Below are positions 4,859-10,202 of a stretch of DNA of 10,202 nt, piece by piece. Positions within the stretch are counted from its first letter, which is position 1, and each line of letters opens with the position of its first letter. Source of the DNA: an uncultured Clostridia bacterium (GTDB lineage: Bacteria > Bacillota > Clostridia > UMGS1810); assembly GCA_937959315.1 (NCBI GenBank), contig CALGRC010000155.1, positions 1 through 10,202 of the forward strand, given 5' to 3'. The notes below the pieces were generated by a model that saw nothing but the letters and a program-made list of their open reading frames with translations, searched no databases and was not told where the DNA came from. The position numbers and the translations under genes were made by a program.

Positions 4859-5509
4859 ATGGAATATGAAATTATTGCAACGGGGTCCAGCGGGAATTGT
4901 GTCATGATTAACGGCTGTATTGCGGTCGATATGGGCGTTCCGTTTAAGGCTTTAAAAGGCATATACAAAAGGTTAAAGCTGGTACTGCTTACGCACATTC
5001 ATTCAGACCACTTTAAAAAGGCAACGGTGAAAAGGCTGGCAAAGGAGCGTCCTTGTCTGCGGTTTGCATGCTGCGAATGGCTTCTTGACGCAGCTTTGGC
5101 CTGCGGTGTGGATAAGCATAATATTGATGTGCTGGAAATTGGGAAAAAGTATGATTACAAAGCGTTTCAAGTTTCTCCCGTTTTGCTTTACCATAATGTT
5201 CCGAATTGCGGATACAGGATATATTTCGGAACGGAGAAATTATTTTATGCAACAGATACCGCGCATTTGGACGGCATTAAAGCAAAGGATTACGACTTAT
5301 ATATGGTCGAGGCGAATTACGGTGAAAATGATATTCGGGAGCGTATCGAAAACAAGCGGGAGCAGGATATGTATGCATATGAAGCGAATGTTCCGGGCAG
5401 GCATTTGAGTTTTGAGCAGGCCAACGATTTTTTGATAGAAAACATGGGAAAGCGCAGCGACTTTGTCTATCTGCATCAGCATAAGGACGGTGAATCAAAT
5501 GGATTGTGA
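4859..5509 (+). CDS. MBL-fold metallo-hydrolase, possible nuclease partner of RecT
   Basis: A 216-aa metallo-beta-lactamase-fold protein. The metal-binding signature THIHSDH gives H46, H48, D50 and H51. Further likely ligands are H112 (LLYHNVPN), D133 (ATDTAH) and a C-terminal His (H206 or H208 in LHQHKD). The opening 'ATGSSGNCVMI' is typical of the YycJ-like branch of the fold, which includes nucleases and other hydrolases. Genes of this type commonly follow recT in Firmicutes phages, and the position fits a DNA end-processing enzyme, but exonuclease activity is inference. The ATG at 4859 is preceded by GTGGTGAGG (4846-4854), and the stop overlaps the next gene by 11 nt. The full set of metal ligands suggests an active enzyme. 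Confidence 0.88.
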   Translation: MEYEIIATGSSGNCVMINGCIAVDMGVPFKALKGIYKRLKLVLLTHIHSDHFKKATVKRLAKERPCLRFACCEWLLDAALACGVDKHNIDVLEIGKKYDYKAFQVSPVLLYHNVPNCGYRIYFGTEKLFYATDTAHLDGIKAKDYDLYMVEANYGENDIRERIENKREQDMYAYEANVPGRHLSFEQANDFLIENMGKRSDFVYLHQHKDGESNGL

Positions 5510-6140
5510 GGCCGTTGGTGAGATTTACAAAGTAAAGGACGGCAGGGCGATCATAATCGCCCCGGTCAGTCCGTATTTGCTGGAAAAGCAGGACATAAAA
5601 CAATGTCTGGTACGGTTTGACGACGGCAGAACCATCACCGCCGAACAGAGGAAAAAGGCGTATGCCATACTGGCGGAGATCGCAAAACACACGGGCAACC
5701 TGCCGGAACCGGAAAAAGAGCTGCAGAAGTATTTTTACATAGCGAGGTACGGCGGGCCGTATTTTAGCTTGTCTGACTGCTCCGTTTCCGCTGCGAGAGA
5801 CTTTATATCCTATTTAATTGATTTTTGCTTTGAGCACAATATCGGCACACGGGACACGCTTTTAAACTGCACGGACGACATCAGCAGATACCTGTATTCC
5901 TGTTTGGCGAACCGGAAATGCGCCGTATGCAACGCAAAGGCCGAAATCCATCACTGCGAAGGCTCCAGGGTTGGTATGGGATTTAACCGCAACAAGATTG
6001 ATAACGTTGGAAGGAAAGCCATTGCACTGTGCCGGAAGCACCATAACCAGGCGCACAATGACGAATATGGATTTTTTGAAAAGTATCATATTTACGGTAT
6101 CGCGCTGGATGATTACTTGGTGAAAAAATTAAACCTTTAA
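5499..6140 (+). CDS. HNHc_6-type putative HNH nuclease with NinB-like N-terminal region
   Basis: A 213-aa protein matching the phage 'putative HNHc nuclease' family (HNHc_6). The N-terminal part, with 'DDGRTITAEQRKKAYAILAE' (41-60) and 'SLSDCSVSAARDFISYLIDF' (90-109), resembles the NinB/Orf recombination mediator fold. The C-terminal half is a zinc-bound HNH: C141-x2-C144, HH at 151-152, a GMGFNRNK stretch (159-166), then C178-x2-HHN-x2-H (181-186). HNH nucleases cut DNA with a beta-beta-alpha-metal site. In this position it could process recombination or replication intermediates. The ATG at 5499 lies after ACGGTGA (5487-5493) inside the end of the MBL gene, giving an 11-nt overlap. The nuclease residues look intact. 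The NinB link is from sequence pattern, not a search. Confidence 0.85.
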   Translation: MDCEAVGEIYKVKDGRAIIIAPVSPYLLEKQDIKQCLVRFDDGRTITAEQRKKAYAILAEIAKHTGNLPEPEKELQKYFYIARYGGPYFSLSDCSVSAARDFISYLIDFCFEHNIGTRDTLLNCTDDISRYLYSCLANRKCAVCNAKAEIHHCEGSRVGMGFNRNKIDNVGRKAIALCRKHHNQAHNDEYGFFEKYHIYGIALDDYLVKKLNL

Positions 6141-6155
6141 AAAGAGGGTGAGAAT

Positions 6156-7016
6156 GTGGCAAGACCCCTAAAAGACGGGGTTGACTACTTTCCCTTAGAT
6201 ACAGTATTAGACACAAAATTTGAACTCATAGAAGCAGAATACGGGTTAACGGGATTTGCTGTAGTTGTTAAGCTCCTGCAAAAGATATACCGGGAGCATG
6301 GTTACTACTGTGAATGGACAGATGAGGTTGCATTGCTGTTCTCAAAGCAATTAAACGAGGGTTGCAATGTCGTTTCAGAAATAGTGAGCGCTTCTGTGCG
6401 AAGAGGTATTTTTGATAAAGATTTGTTTGACAAATATCACATTCTGACATCAAATGGTATTCAGAAGCGATATTTTGAGGCAGTTAGCCGCCGTACACAA
6501 ATCAATATCATAGACGAGTACCTCTTAGTTTCTGATACCCAAATCGGGGAAAATGTCAACAAAACACAAGTTATTGCATACAAAAACCCCGAAAATGTAT
6601 GCAATAATCCACAAAGTAAAGGAAAGAAAAGTAAATTAAATAAAAGAAAAGAAGAGGAAAATGCGGCTTCCGCTGTCGTTGCCGCTTATGAATCAAATAT
6701 TGGCAGTATCAGCAGGCTTGTATATGATAAATTGACAGCGTGGCTTGATTCTGTTGATGAATCTTTGGTGCTGTATGCCATTGAACAGGCTGCGGTAAAC
6801 GGGAAATGCACTTACAGCTACATAGAGGCCATATTAAACAACCATTTCAAATGTGGCCGGAAAACAAGGACGGAAGCCGAGGCGGCAAGCCGAAAGCGAA
6901 GCGAAAAAACCGCGGACAAGCCCAAGAGCCGATACGACTACGACGAGATAGAGCGCAGGACGTTTTTGAATTTGCACAAGGATAAATTCACGGAACCGGA
7001 GGGGGCGGAAGATTGA
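6156..7016 (+). CDS. DnaD-like replication initiation protein with Lin1244/Lin1753-like N-terminal domain
   Basis: A 286-aa phage replication protein. Residues about 1-120, beginning 'ARPLKDGVDYFPLDTVLD', match the DUF4373 (Lin1244/Lin1753-like) N-terminal winged-helix domain. A Lys-rich linker follows (about 155-170). Residues about 175-233 form a DnaB_2/DnaD-type domain (NIGSISRLVYDKLTAWLD, then YSYIEAILNNHFKCG), with the usual Trp of the 'ILxxW' motif replaced by His-Phe. Such proteins bind the phage origin and help load the replicative helicase. The start is GTG at 6156, preceded by AGAGGGTGAG (6143-6152); the overlapping ATG at 6154 is in another frame and stops after five codons. The C-terminal tail (about 235-286) is charged. 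The gene ends in the TTG start of the next. Confidence 0.85.
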   Translation: MARPLKDGVDYFPLDTVLDTKFELIEAEYGLTGFAVVVKLLQKIYREHGYYCEWTDEVALLFSKQLNEGCNVVSEIVSASVRRGIFDKDLFDKYHILTSNGIQKRYFEAVSRRTQINIIDEYLLVSDTQIGENVNKTQVIAYKNPENVCNNPQSKGKKSKLNKRKEEENAASAVVAAYESNIGSISRLVYDKLTAWLDSVDESLVLYAIEQAAVNGKCTYSYIEAILNNHFKCGRKTRTEAEAASRKRSEKTADKPKSRYDYDEIERRTFLNLHKDKFTEPEGAED

Positions 7017-7384
7017 GAAGCTATGAGGAAGCGGAACAGGCGGCCATATTTGAATGGGCGGAGTACGAAAAACGGAAGTACCCGGAGCTTGAACTTTTGT
7101 ATCATGTTCCCAACGGCGGCAAGCGCGATGCAAAAACCGCGGCTATTTTAAAGCGGTGCGGCGTAAAGGCCGGTGTGCCGGATTTGGTATTGCCGGTAGC
7201 CCGGTGTGGGTATCACGGGCTTTACATAGAGCTTAAGGTCGGGAAAAACAGGACAAGCAAAAATCAGGACAGGTGGCTTGAAAACTTAAACGCCCAGGGC
7301 TACAAGGCGGTGGTATGCTATGGTTTTAACGAGACAACAAACATGATTTTACGGTATTTGGAGGGAGAGATTGAGCATGAATAA
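7013..7384 (+). CDS. VRR-NUC domain nuclease
   Basis: A 123-aa single-domain VRR-NUC protein, a compact member of the PD-(D/E)XK nuclease superfamily. The key elements are 'HVPNGGKRD' (31-39), 'GVKAGVPDLVLP' (50-61) with the catalytic D57, and 'YIELKVGK' (71-78) with E73 and K75, followed by 'NQDRWLENLNAQGYKAVVCY' (84-103). In phages, such stand-alone VRR-NUC proteins are thought to cut branched DNA, such as Holliday junctions or flaps, during replication and recombination. The start is TTG at 7013, well placed after GGAGGGGG (6998-7005), and overlaps the TGA stop of the initiator gene. The 3' end overlaps ssb by 8 nt. The active site appears complete. Confidence 0.9.
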   Translation: MRSYEEAEQAAIFEWAEYEKRKYPELELLYHVPNGGKRDAKTAAILKRCGVKAGVPDLVLPVARCGYHGLYIELKVGKNRTSKNQDRWLENLNAQGYKAVVCYGFNETTNMILRYLEGEIEHE

Positions 7385-7820
7385 GGTAATTTTGGTCGGA
7401 AGACTTACAAAAGACCCGGAGCTTCGCGCAACAACATCCGGAATTCCTGTTTGCAGTTTCACGGTTGCTTGCGACAGAAGGTTTGTAAAACAGGGAGAGG
7501 AGCGCAAAGCCGATTTTATTAACTGCATCGCTTGGCGCCAGGCCGGAGAATCCATTTCAAAATATTTTGCAAAGGGACACAGAATTGCACTGGAAGGCTC
7601 TATCCAGACAAGAAGCTGGACGGACAATGATGGGAAAACCCGTTACGCAACGGAAATTGTTGTGGAACAATGGGAGTTTGCGCAGAGTAAAAGCGAGGGC
7701 GGCGCAGGCGGGCAAGCAGTCCCGGGGGCCGCACACTTCCCCGATAGCAAACCAACAGCGCCGCTTTCCGGTGATTTGGATGGATTCCTGCCGATTGAGG
7801 ATGACTCGTTGCCATTTTAG
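7377..7820 (+). CDS. ssb: Single-stranded DNA-binding protein
   Basis: A 147-aa SSB. The OB-fold covers residues about 1-103, with the typical 'MNKVILVGRLTKDPELR' opening, 'ADFINCIAWRQAGESISKYF' (45-64), 'LEGSIQTRSWTD' (72-83) and 'TEIVVEQWEF' (92-101). A Gly/Ala/Pro-rich linker leads to the acidic tip DDSLPF (142-147), the partner-binding tail that recruits replication and recombination proteins. It coats single-stranded DNA during phage replication and works alongside RecT. GGAGGGAGAG (7360-7369) supports the ATG at 7377; the in-frame TTG at 7371 is too near that site. The gene closes the contiguous replication and recombination block. Confidence 0.96.
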   Translation: MNKVILVGRLTKDPELRATTSGIPVCSFTVACDRRFVKQGEERKADFINCIAWRQAGESISKYFAKGHRIALEGSIQTRSWTDNDGKTRYATEIVVEQWEFAQSKSEGGAGGQAVPGAAHFPDSKPTAPLSGDLDGFLPIEDDSLPF

Positions 7821-7899
7821 CGTTGGATATGGCGTGTACCGTAAAATTAACAACTGCCCTTTTGTAGTGGGCGGAGACTAAAAGAAAGGGAGCAGGAAA

Positions 7900-8361
7900 A
7901 TGTCAGAATACATAGAGCGGGAAGTAATAAATAGCGTCTTGAAAGAAGTTGTAAATGAGTTTTCGGACAGACCGGAACATTATGCGAATGATGTTATAGA
8001 TATGATTAGCGGGTATATTAACAATCCTGATTTAACACCTTGTGTCTATGACAAACGCGGGTGGATAAGTGTTAAGGACAGGCTGCCGGAGTGTGAAAAA
8101 GAAGTGCTAATTGTTACAGACAATGGTATTATCACAACGGCGATGTATGAAGATGGGAAAATGTCAACAGACGATAGCGCGTGGAACTGGTACGATTTAG
8201 ATTTTTATTATGATGAGGGCAGAGACGAATATTTAATCCCGGAAGGCTGGTGGGAATACCGTTATTACAACCCTGATGATGTATATAACGGCTGTATTGA
8301 TAATAAGGTTACCCATTGGATGCTGCTGCCGGAACCGCCTAAGGAGGCTGAAGAAAAGTGA
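7900..8361 (+). CDS. DUF551-domain phage protein
   Basis: A 153-aa protein. The N-terminal part (about 1-50) is a helical accessory region, 'YIEREVINSVLKEVVNEFSD'. From about residue 54 comes the DUF551 signature: 'GWISVKDRLPECEKEVLIVT' (54-73), a divergent aromatic middle (WNWYDLDFYYDEGRDEYLIP) and the ending 'VTHWMLLPEPP' (137-147). DUF551 proteins are very common in phages and gut bacteria and have no known function. The ATG at 7900 follows AAAGGGAG (7885-7892). The stop overlaps the GTG start of the next gene. It is separated from ssb by 79 nt without a strong promoter, so it is likely part of the same early transcript. Confidence 0.85.
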   Translation: MSEYIEREVINSVLKEVVNEFSDRPEHYANDVIDMISGYINNPDLTPCVYDKRGWISVKDRLPECEKEVLIVTDNGIITTAMYEDGKMSTDDSAWNWYDLDFYYDEGRDEYLIPEGWWEYRYYNPDDVYNGCIDNKVTHWMLLPEPPKEAEEK

Positions 8362-8906
8362 AATCAGTATTAATAAGCATAAAGCCTAAATATTGCGAGC
8401 TTATCGCAAACGGGAGCAAAACAATTGAGGTACGCAAGACACGTCCAAAGATTGAAACACCGTTTAAGTGCTATATTTATTGCGCGAGACAAAGAGTGCC
8501 AGGGGAGATCCTCTTAACCCATGACAAACATATAGAAGGGCGGAATAAAGGGTTTCGCGAGCAAGAGGACGTGCCGCTTGCCGGCAAAGTCATAGGGGAG
8601 TTTGTGTGTGATGGCATAGGTACTATTGAGTGCTCAATCGAAGAATATAAATATTGGAGCAAAGAATCCTGTTTAAACATGGACGAATTTATAAATTATT
8701 GCAACGGACGAATCCTTTACGTATGGCGCATTTCTGGGCTTGTTATTTATGACAAACCGAAAGATCTAAGTGAATTTAATAAAGCCAATATAATTTGTCA
8801 TAGAGGGAGACAAAAAGAAAACTGCGTAAGTTGTTGGGATTGCCAAATTATAAGGCCGCCGCAAAGCTGGTGTTATGTGGAAGGAGCAACAAATAATGAA
8901 ATGTAA
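8358..8906 (+). CDS. ASCH-domain protein with C-terminal Cys cluster
   Basis: A 182-aa protein. Residues about 1-130 have the ASCH (PUA-like beta-barrel) pattern: 'SIKPKYCELIANGSKTIEVR' (7-26), 'KTRP' and 'CYIYCA' (38-43), 'GKVIGEFVCDGI' (76-87) and 'YVWRISGLVIYDKPKDLSEF' (121-140). ASCH domains are predicted to bind RNA or modified nucleotides. The C-terminal part has C147, H148, C156, C159 and C162 before 'IIRPPQSWCYVE', a tail often seen in phage members. The start is GTG at 8358, with AAGGAGG (8341-8347) 10 nt upstream, overlapping the DUF551 stop as GTGA. The 3' end overlaps the next gene by 11 nt. RNA binding is a family prediction; the role here is unknown. Confidence 0.85.
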   Translation: MKSVLISIKPKYCELIANGSKTIEVRKTRPKIETPFKCYIYCARQRVPGEILLTHDKHIEGRNKGFREQEDVPLAGKVIGEFVCDGIGTIECSIEEYKYWSKESCLNMDEFINYCNGRILYVWRISGLVIYDKPKDLSEFNKANIICHRGRQKENCVSCWDCQIIRPPQSWCYVEGATNNEM

Positions 8907-9159
8907 GAATTGCAAAAACCTGATTGACCACTGGTGCGAGAAGGTCATTGACAGCCCGGATGAAGAAATGGACAGAGAATGTAAGCATTATGAGGTAATG
9001 AGCAATGCCGACAGAATTAAAAATATGAGCGTGGAGGAATTGGCGGAATTGCTTAATAATTTCAGAGCATGTAGCCGTTGCCCTAAGTGTGGAAACAATT
9101 GTTTCCCAAATTTAAATATAGAACAATGGCTCGAAAGCGAGGTGACGGATAATGCGTGA
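8896..9159 (+). CDS. Two-module Cys-rich small phage protein
   Basis: An 87-aa protein made of two parts. Residues 1-33 carry C3, C6, C14, C29 and H31 (CKNCKNLIDHWC, then DRECKHYE), a compact likely zinc-binding knuckle. Residues about 37-82 follow the pattern of another common small phage protein, 'NADRIKNMSVEELAELLNNF' (37-56) followed by C59, C62, C65, C69 and 'WLESEV'. The two look like separate small families joined together. The ATG at 8896 follows GGAAGGAG (8878-8885) and lies inside the end of the ASCH gene; an in-frame ATG at 8875 lies upstream of that site and is rejected. No function is known. The 8-nt overlap with the next gene implies coupling. Confidence 0.75.
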   Translation: MKCKNCKNLIDHWCEKVIDSPDEEMDRECKHYEVMSNADRIKNMSVEELAELLNNFRACSRCPKCGNNCFPNLNIEQWLESEVTDNA

Positions 9160-9343
9160 AAATGAAACAAATACAAAAAAAGCATTAATGGAAGAAAATC
9201 AGTGTTTAAAACATGAGTTTGATGTTTTGCGAAATAAAAATGTATGTTTGGAAGCCGAAATTTCAGAGGCACGAAGAAAAATTAAATTTTTGGAGGGGCA
9301 AATTGAAGCATATCAGTATTGTATGAATTGTAGGAGGAATTAA
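9152..9343 (+). CDS. Small coiled-coil protein
   Basis: A 63-aa protein. Residues about 8-53 form a nearly continuous heptad-type coiled coil rich in Leu, Glu and Lys (ALMEENQCLKHEFDVLRNKN, then LEAEISEARRKIKFLEGQIE). It ends in 'YQYCMNCRRN' with a CxxC pair (57 and 60) that could hold metal between two chains of a dimer. AGGTGA (9140-9145) supports the ATG at 9152, which overlaps the previous gene by 8 nt. Proteins of this shape with a C-terminal CxxC are frequent in Clostridia phages, but no function is established. Dimerisation is inferred. Confidence 0.7.
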   Translation: MRENETNTKKALMEENQCLKHEFDVLRNKNVCLEAEISEARRKIKFLEGQIEAYQYCMNCRRN

Positions 9344-9344
9344 A

Positions 9345-9542
9345 ATGATATGTCCGTACAACAGAAAAGGAGAGGTACAAAAGCAGCAATGGACGCAGGT
9401 TTATGATGAAGAAGGTCGTGTTATTTCTGGTAGCACTGTAACGGTTTATGAATTTCCGTCTATGGAGTGTTGCCGCGAACATTGCGGAGCATGGCATAAC
9501 GGTAGGTGCTGTTACGCGAGCGTAAACCTGGATAATGAGTAA
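9345..9542 (+). CDS. Cys-rich small phage protein
   Basis: A 65-aa protein. The pattern is 'MICPYNRK' at the start, a strand-like middle (QQWTQVYDEEGRVISGSTVT), then 'MECCREHCGAWHNGRCCYAS' (40-59). Cys residues at 3, 42, 43, 47, 55 and 56 plus H46 and H51 could hold one zinc. I recognise this as a recurring small-protein type in phages of gut Clostridia, without known function. AGGAGG (9332-9337) supports the ATG at 9345, one nt after the previous stop. The stop is followed by another short gap and the next gene. Confidence 0.75.
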   Translation: MICPYNRKGEVQKQQWTQVYDEEGRVISGSTVTVYEFPSMECCREHCGAWHNGRCCYASVNLDNE

Positions 9543-9557
9543 AAGAGGTGTAAAACT

Positions 9558-9989
9558 GTGAAATATACGCTGATTTGCCCAAAATGTAAACATGAATTGA
9601 ATTACGACAGCGACTATTATGACAGAACAATAACAAGGCTTGGTTGCGAAATAAGCGACATAATAAAACAACGTGCAGAACATAAATTATTGCCATATCA
9701 AGTACAGAGACAGAAGGATGATTGGTGGCGCAGGTCAAAAAGGGCGCTTGCGGAAAAGCAAAAGGAACTGGCGGAGCTAAAGGCTGTAAGAAAAGTTGCC
9801 AACGAACAGGTTGACAGGACGAAAGATGGCATATTTAGAAATCTTGTAAAAGAAGAAATTGGAATGGAATTGTATTTAAAACTTGTTGAGCAGGTGGAAA
9901 AAGAAATGGAAACTTACAATGTTGCAGACCTGTCTAAACACGTGTTTACGACAAATAAAAAGCCTGTCGTGTCAGTTGGAAAGCTATAA
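9558..9989 (+). CDS. Zinc-knuckle plus coiled-coil hypothetical protein
   Basis: A 143-aa protein that I cannot place in a named family. It opens with 'MKYTLICPKCKHEL', giving a CxxC at C7 and C10 of the zinc-ribbon type; the only other Cys is C30, so the ribbon is incomplete or shared with a partner. Residues about 45-120 are strongly charged and helical, with a coiled-coil stretch (RALAEKQKELAELKAVRK, about 62-79). The start is GTG at 9558, with AGAGGTG (9544-9550) at 7 nt; there is no competing ATG. It ends the contiguous early gene string, since the next 144 nt carry no gene. Confidence 0.7.
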   Translation: MKYTLICPKCKHELNYDSDYYDRTITRLGCEISDIIKQRAEHKLLPYQVQRQKDDWWRRSKRALAEKQKELAELKAVRKVANEQVDRTKDGIFRNLVKEEIGMELYLKLVEQVEKEMETYNVADLSKHVFTTNKKPVVSVGKL

Positions 9990-9995
9990 AGGAGA

Positions 9996-10041
9996 TTACA
10001 TACATAAAAAAGCACAGAGGACAATTTACATACAATAAAAA
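9996..10041 (+). repeat. 30-bp-spaced direct repeat TTACATACA-type
   Basis: TTACATACATAAAAAA (9996-10011) recurs as TTACATACAATAAAAAAA from 10026, with one extra A. The two copies are about 30 bp apart, so they would lie on the same face of the helix (about three turns). They may be binding sites for a phage regulator or initiator; no such protein can be assigned. Confidence 0.45.
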
Positions 10042-10066
10042 AATGTAGTGGTATTTGTCATGTGCT
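10011..10066 (+). repeat. Long imperfect inverted repeat in the gap before the last gene
   Basis: AGCACA (10011-10016) pairs with TGTGCT (10061-10066), GACAA (10020-10024) with TTGTC (10055-10059), and TACAT (10027-10031) with ATGTA (10043-10047). All are in nested order, giving an interrupted stem of 16 pairs with an A-rich loop. No T-run follows, so this is not a classic terminator. It could be a regulatory site, a structured leader or part of an origin. Confidence 0.45.
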
Positions 10067-10098
10067 ATAAGTTATCTATTCTGAAAACAATTATATAG

Positions 10099-10104
10099 TA
10101 TAAT
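10099..10104 (+). promoter_or_regulatory. Isolated TATAAT -10 box ahead of the last gene
   Basis: A perfect TATAAT ends 29 nt before the start codon at 10134, which would give a short leader containing GGAGG. There is no recognisable TTGACA-type box 16-18 bp upstream (bases 10076-10081 are CTATTC) and no extended TGn. The promoter would therefore need an activator, or the match is fortuitous in AT-rich DNA. Confidence 0.4.
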
Positions 10105-10133
10105 GGCGAAATTGTCAATACGGAGGATGGTCT

Positions 10134-10202
10134 ATGAGCGAGAAAAGGGACTGTTACTGGTACAAACGAAAAACGGTAGAGCAAAGGGGCTGTGGCGTTT
10201 TA
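10134..10202 (+). CDS. Partial hypothetical protein cut by the window edge
   Basis: The first 23 residues of a protein beginning MSEKRDCYWYKRK, with Cys at 7 and 20. The frame is still open at the end of the window. GGAGG (10122-10126) lies 7 nt before the ATG at 10134; the ATG at 10127 is too close to that site and is in a different frame. It begins a new transcription unit after a 144-nt gap with repeats and a -10 box. Too little is visible to name it. Confidence 0.55.
   Translation, partial: MSEKRDCYWYKRKTVEQRGCGVL

Noticed and set aside
7856..7872. GCCC/GGGC small hairpin after ssb
   Set aside because: Only four pairs with a 9-nt loop and no T-run; likely chance.
7567..7881. A 104-aa + strand frame across the end of ssb
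   Set aside because: It is a shadow of ssb in another frame, with no ribosome binding site and no protein-like composition.
1..10202. tRNA genes, insertion sequences, integrase and att sites
   Set aside because: No cloverleaf-like GGTTCGAATCC-type segment, no transposase or recombinase motifs and no duplicated att-like core were seen in the window.

Overview
The window looks like the early (regulation, recombination and replication) region of a Siphovirus-type prophage or temperate phage of a low-GC Gram-positive bacterium, most likely a member of the Clostridia. The support is: tightly packed, mostly overlapping small genes; strong AGGAGG-type ribosome binding sites with several GTG and TTG starts; and a gene order typical of Firmicutes phages (DUF1351 protein, RecT, MBL-fold protein, HNHc_6-type nuclease, DnaD-like initiator, VRR-NUC nuclease, SSB). 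No host gene is visible and the species cannot be named from the sequence.

Layout. Positions 75-311 hold a small single-TM protein on the + strand. It overlaps, tail to tail, the only convincing minus-strand gene (222-785), which has its own near-consensus sigma-A promoter (820-848) and looks like an independently expressed cargo gene ('moron'). From 895 to 2483 there are small genes: a charged 56-aa peptide, a probable excisionase-like HTH protein, a short lipoprotein, an unrecognised 147-aa protein and a basic HTH protein. Between the first two lies a 154-nt gap filled by two inverted repeats, one an 18-bp stem containing two G-U pairs that closes a 59-nt interior. This is a good candidate for a structured RNA. 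From 2540 to 3102 come a small zinc-finger-like protein and an AT-rich orphan protein.

From 3092 to 7820 is the DNA metabolism module: a DUF1351 protein with an N-terminal Cys cluster, the RecT annealase, an MBL-fold hydrolase, an HNH nuclease with a NinB-like N-terminal part, a DnaD-like initiator, a VRR-NUC nuclease and a single-stranded DNA-binding protein. Nearly all adjacent genes overlap by a few bases, which suggests translational coupling. Together they could handle single-strand annealing recombination and replication initiation. No RecE/YqaJ-type exonuclease and no DnaC-type helicase loader is visible, so the MBL-fold protein is a possible end-processing partner for RecT.

From 7900 to 9989 are accessory phage genes: a DUF551 protein, an ASCH-domain protein, and four small Cys-rich or coiled-coil proteins. 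An approximately 145-nt untranslated stretch follows (9990-10133), with direct repeats, a long imperfect inverted repeat and an isolated -10 box. A new gene begins at 10134 and runs off the end of the window. No tRNA, rRNA, insertion sequence or canonical rho-independent terminator was found.
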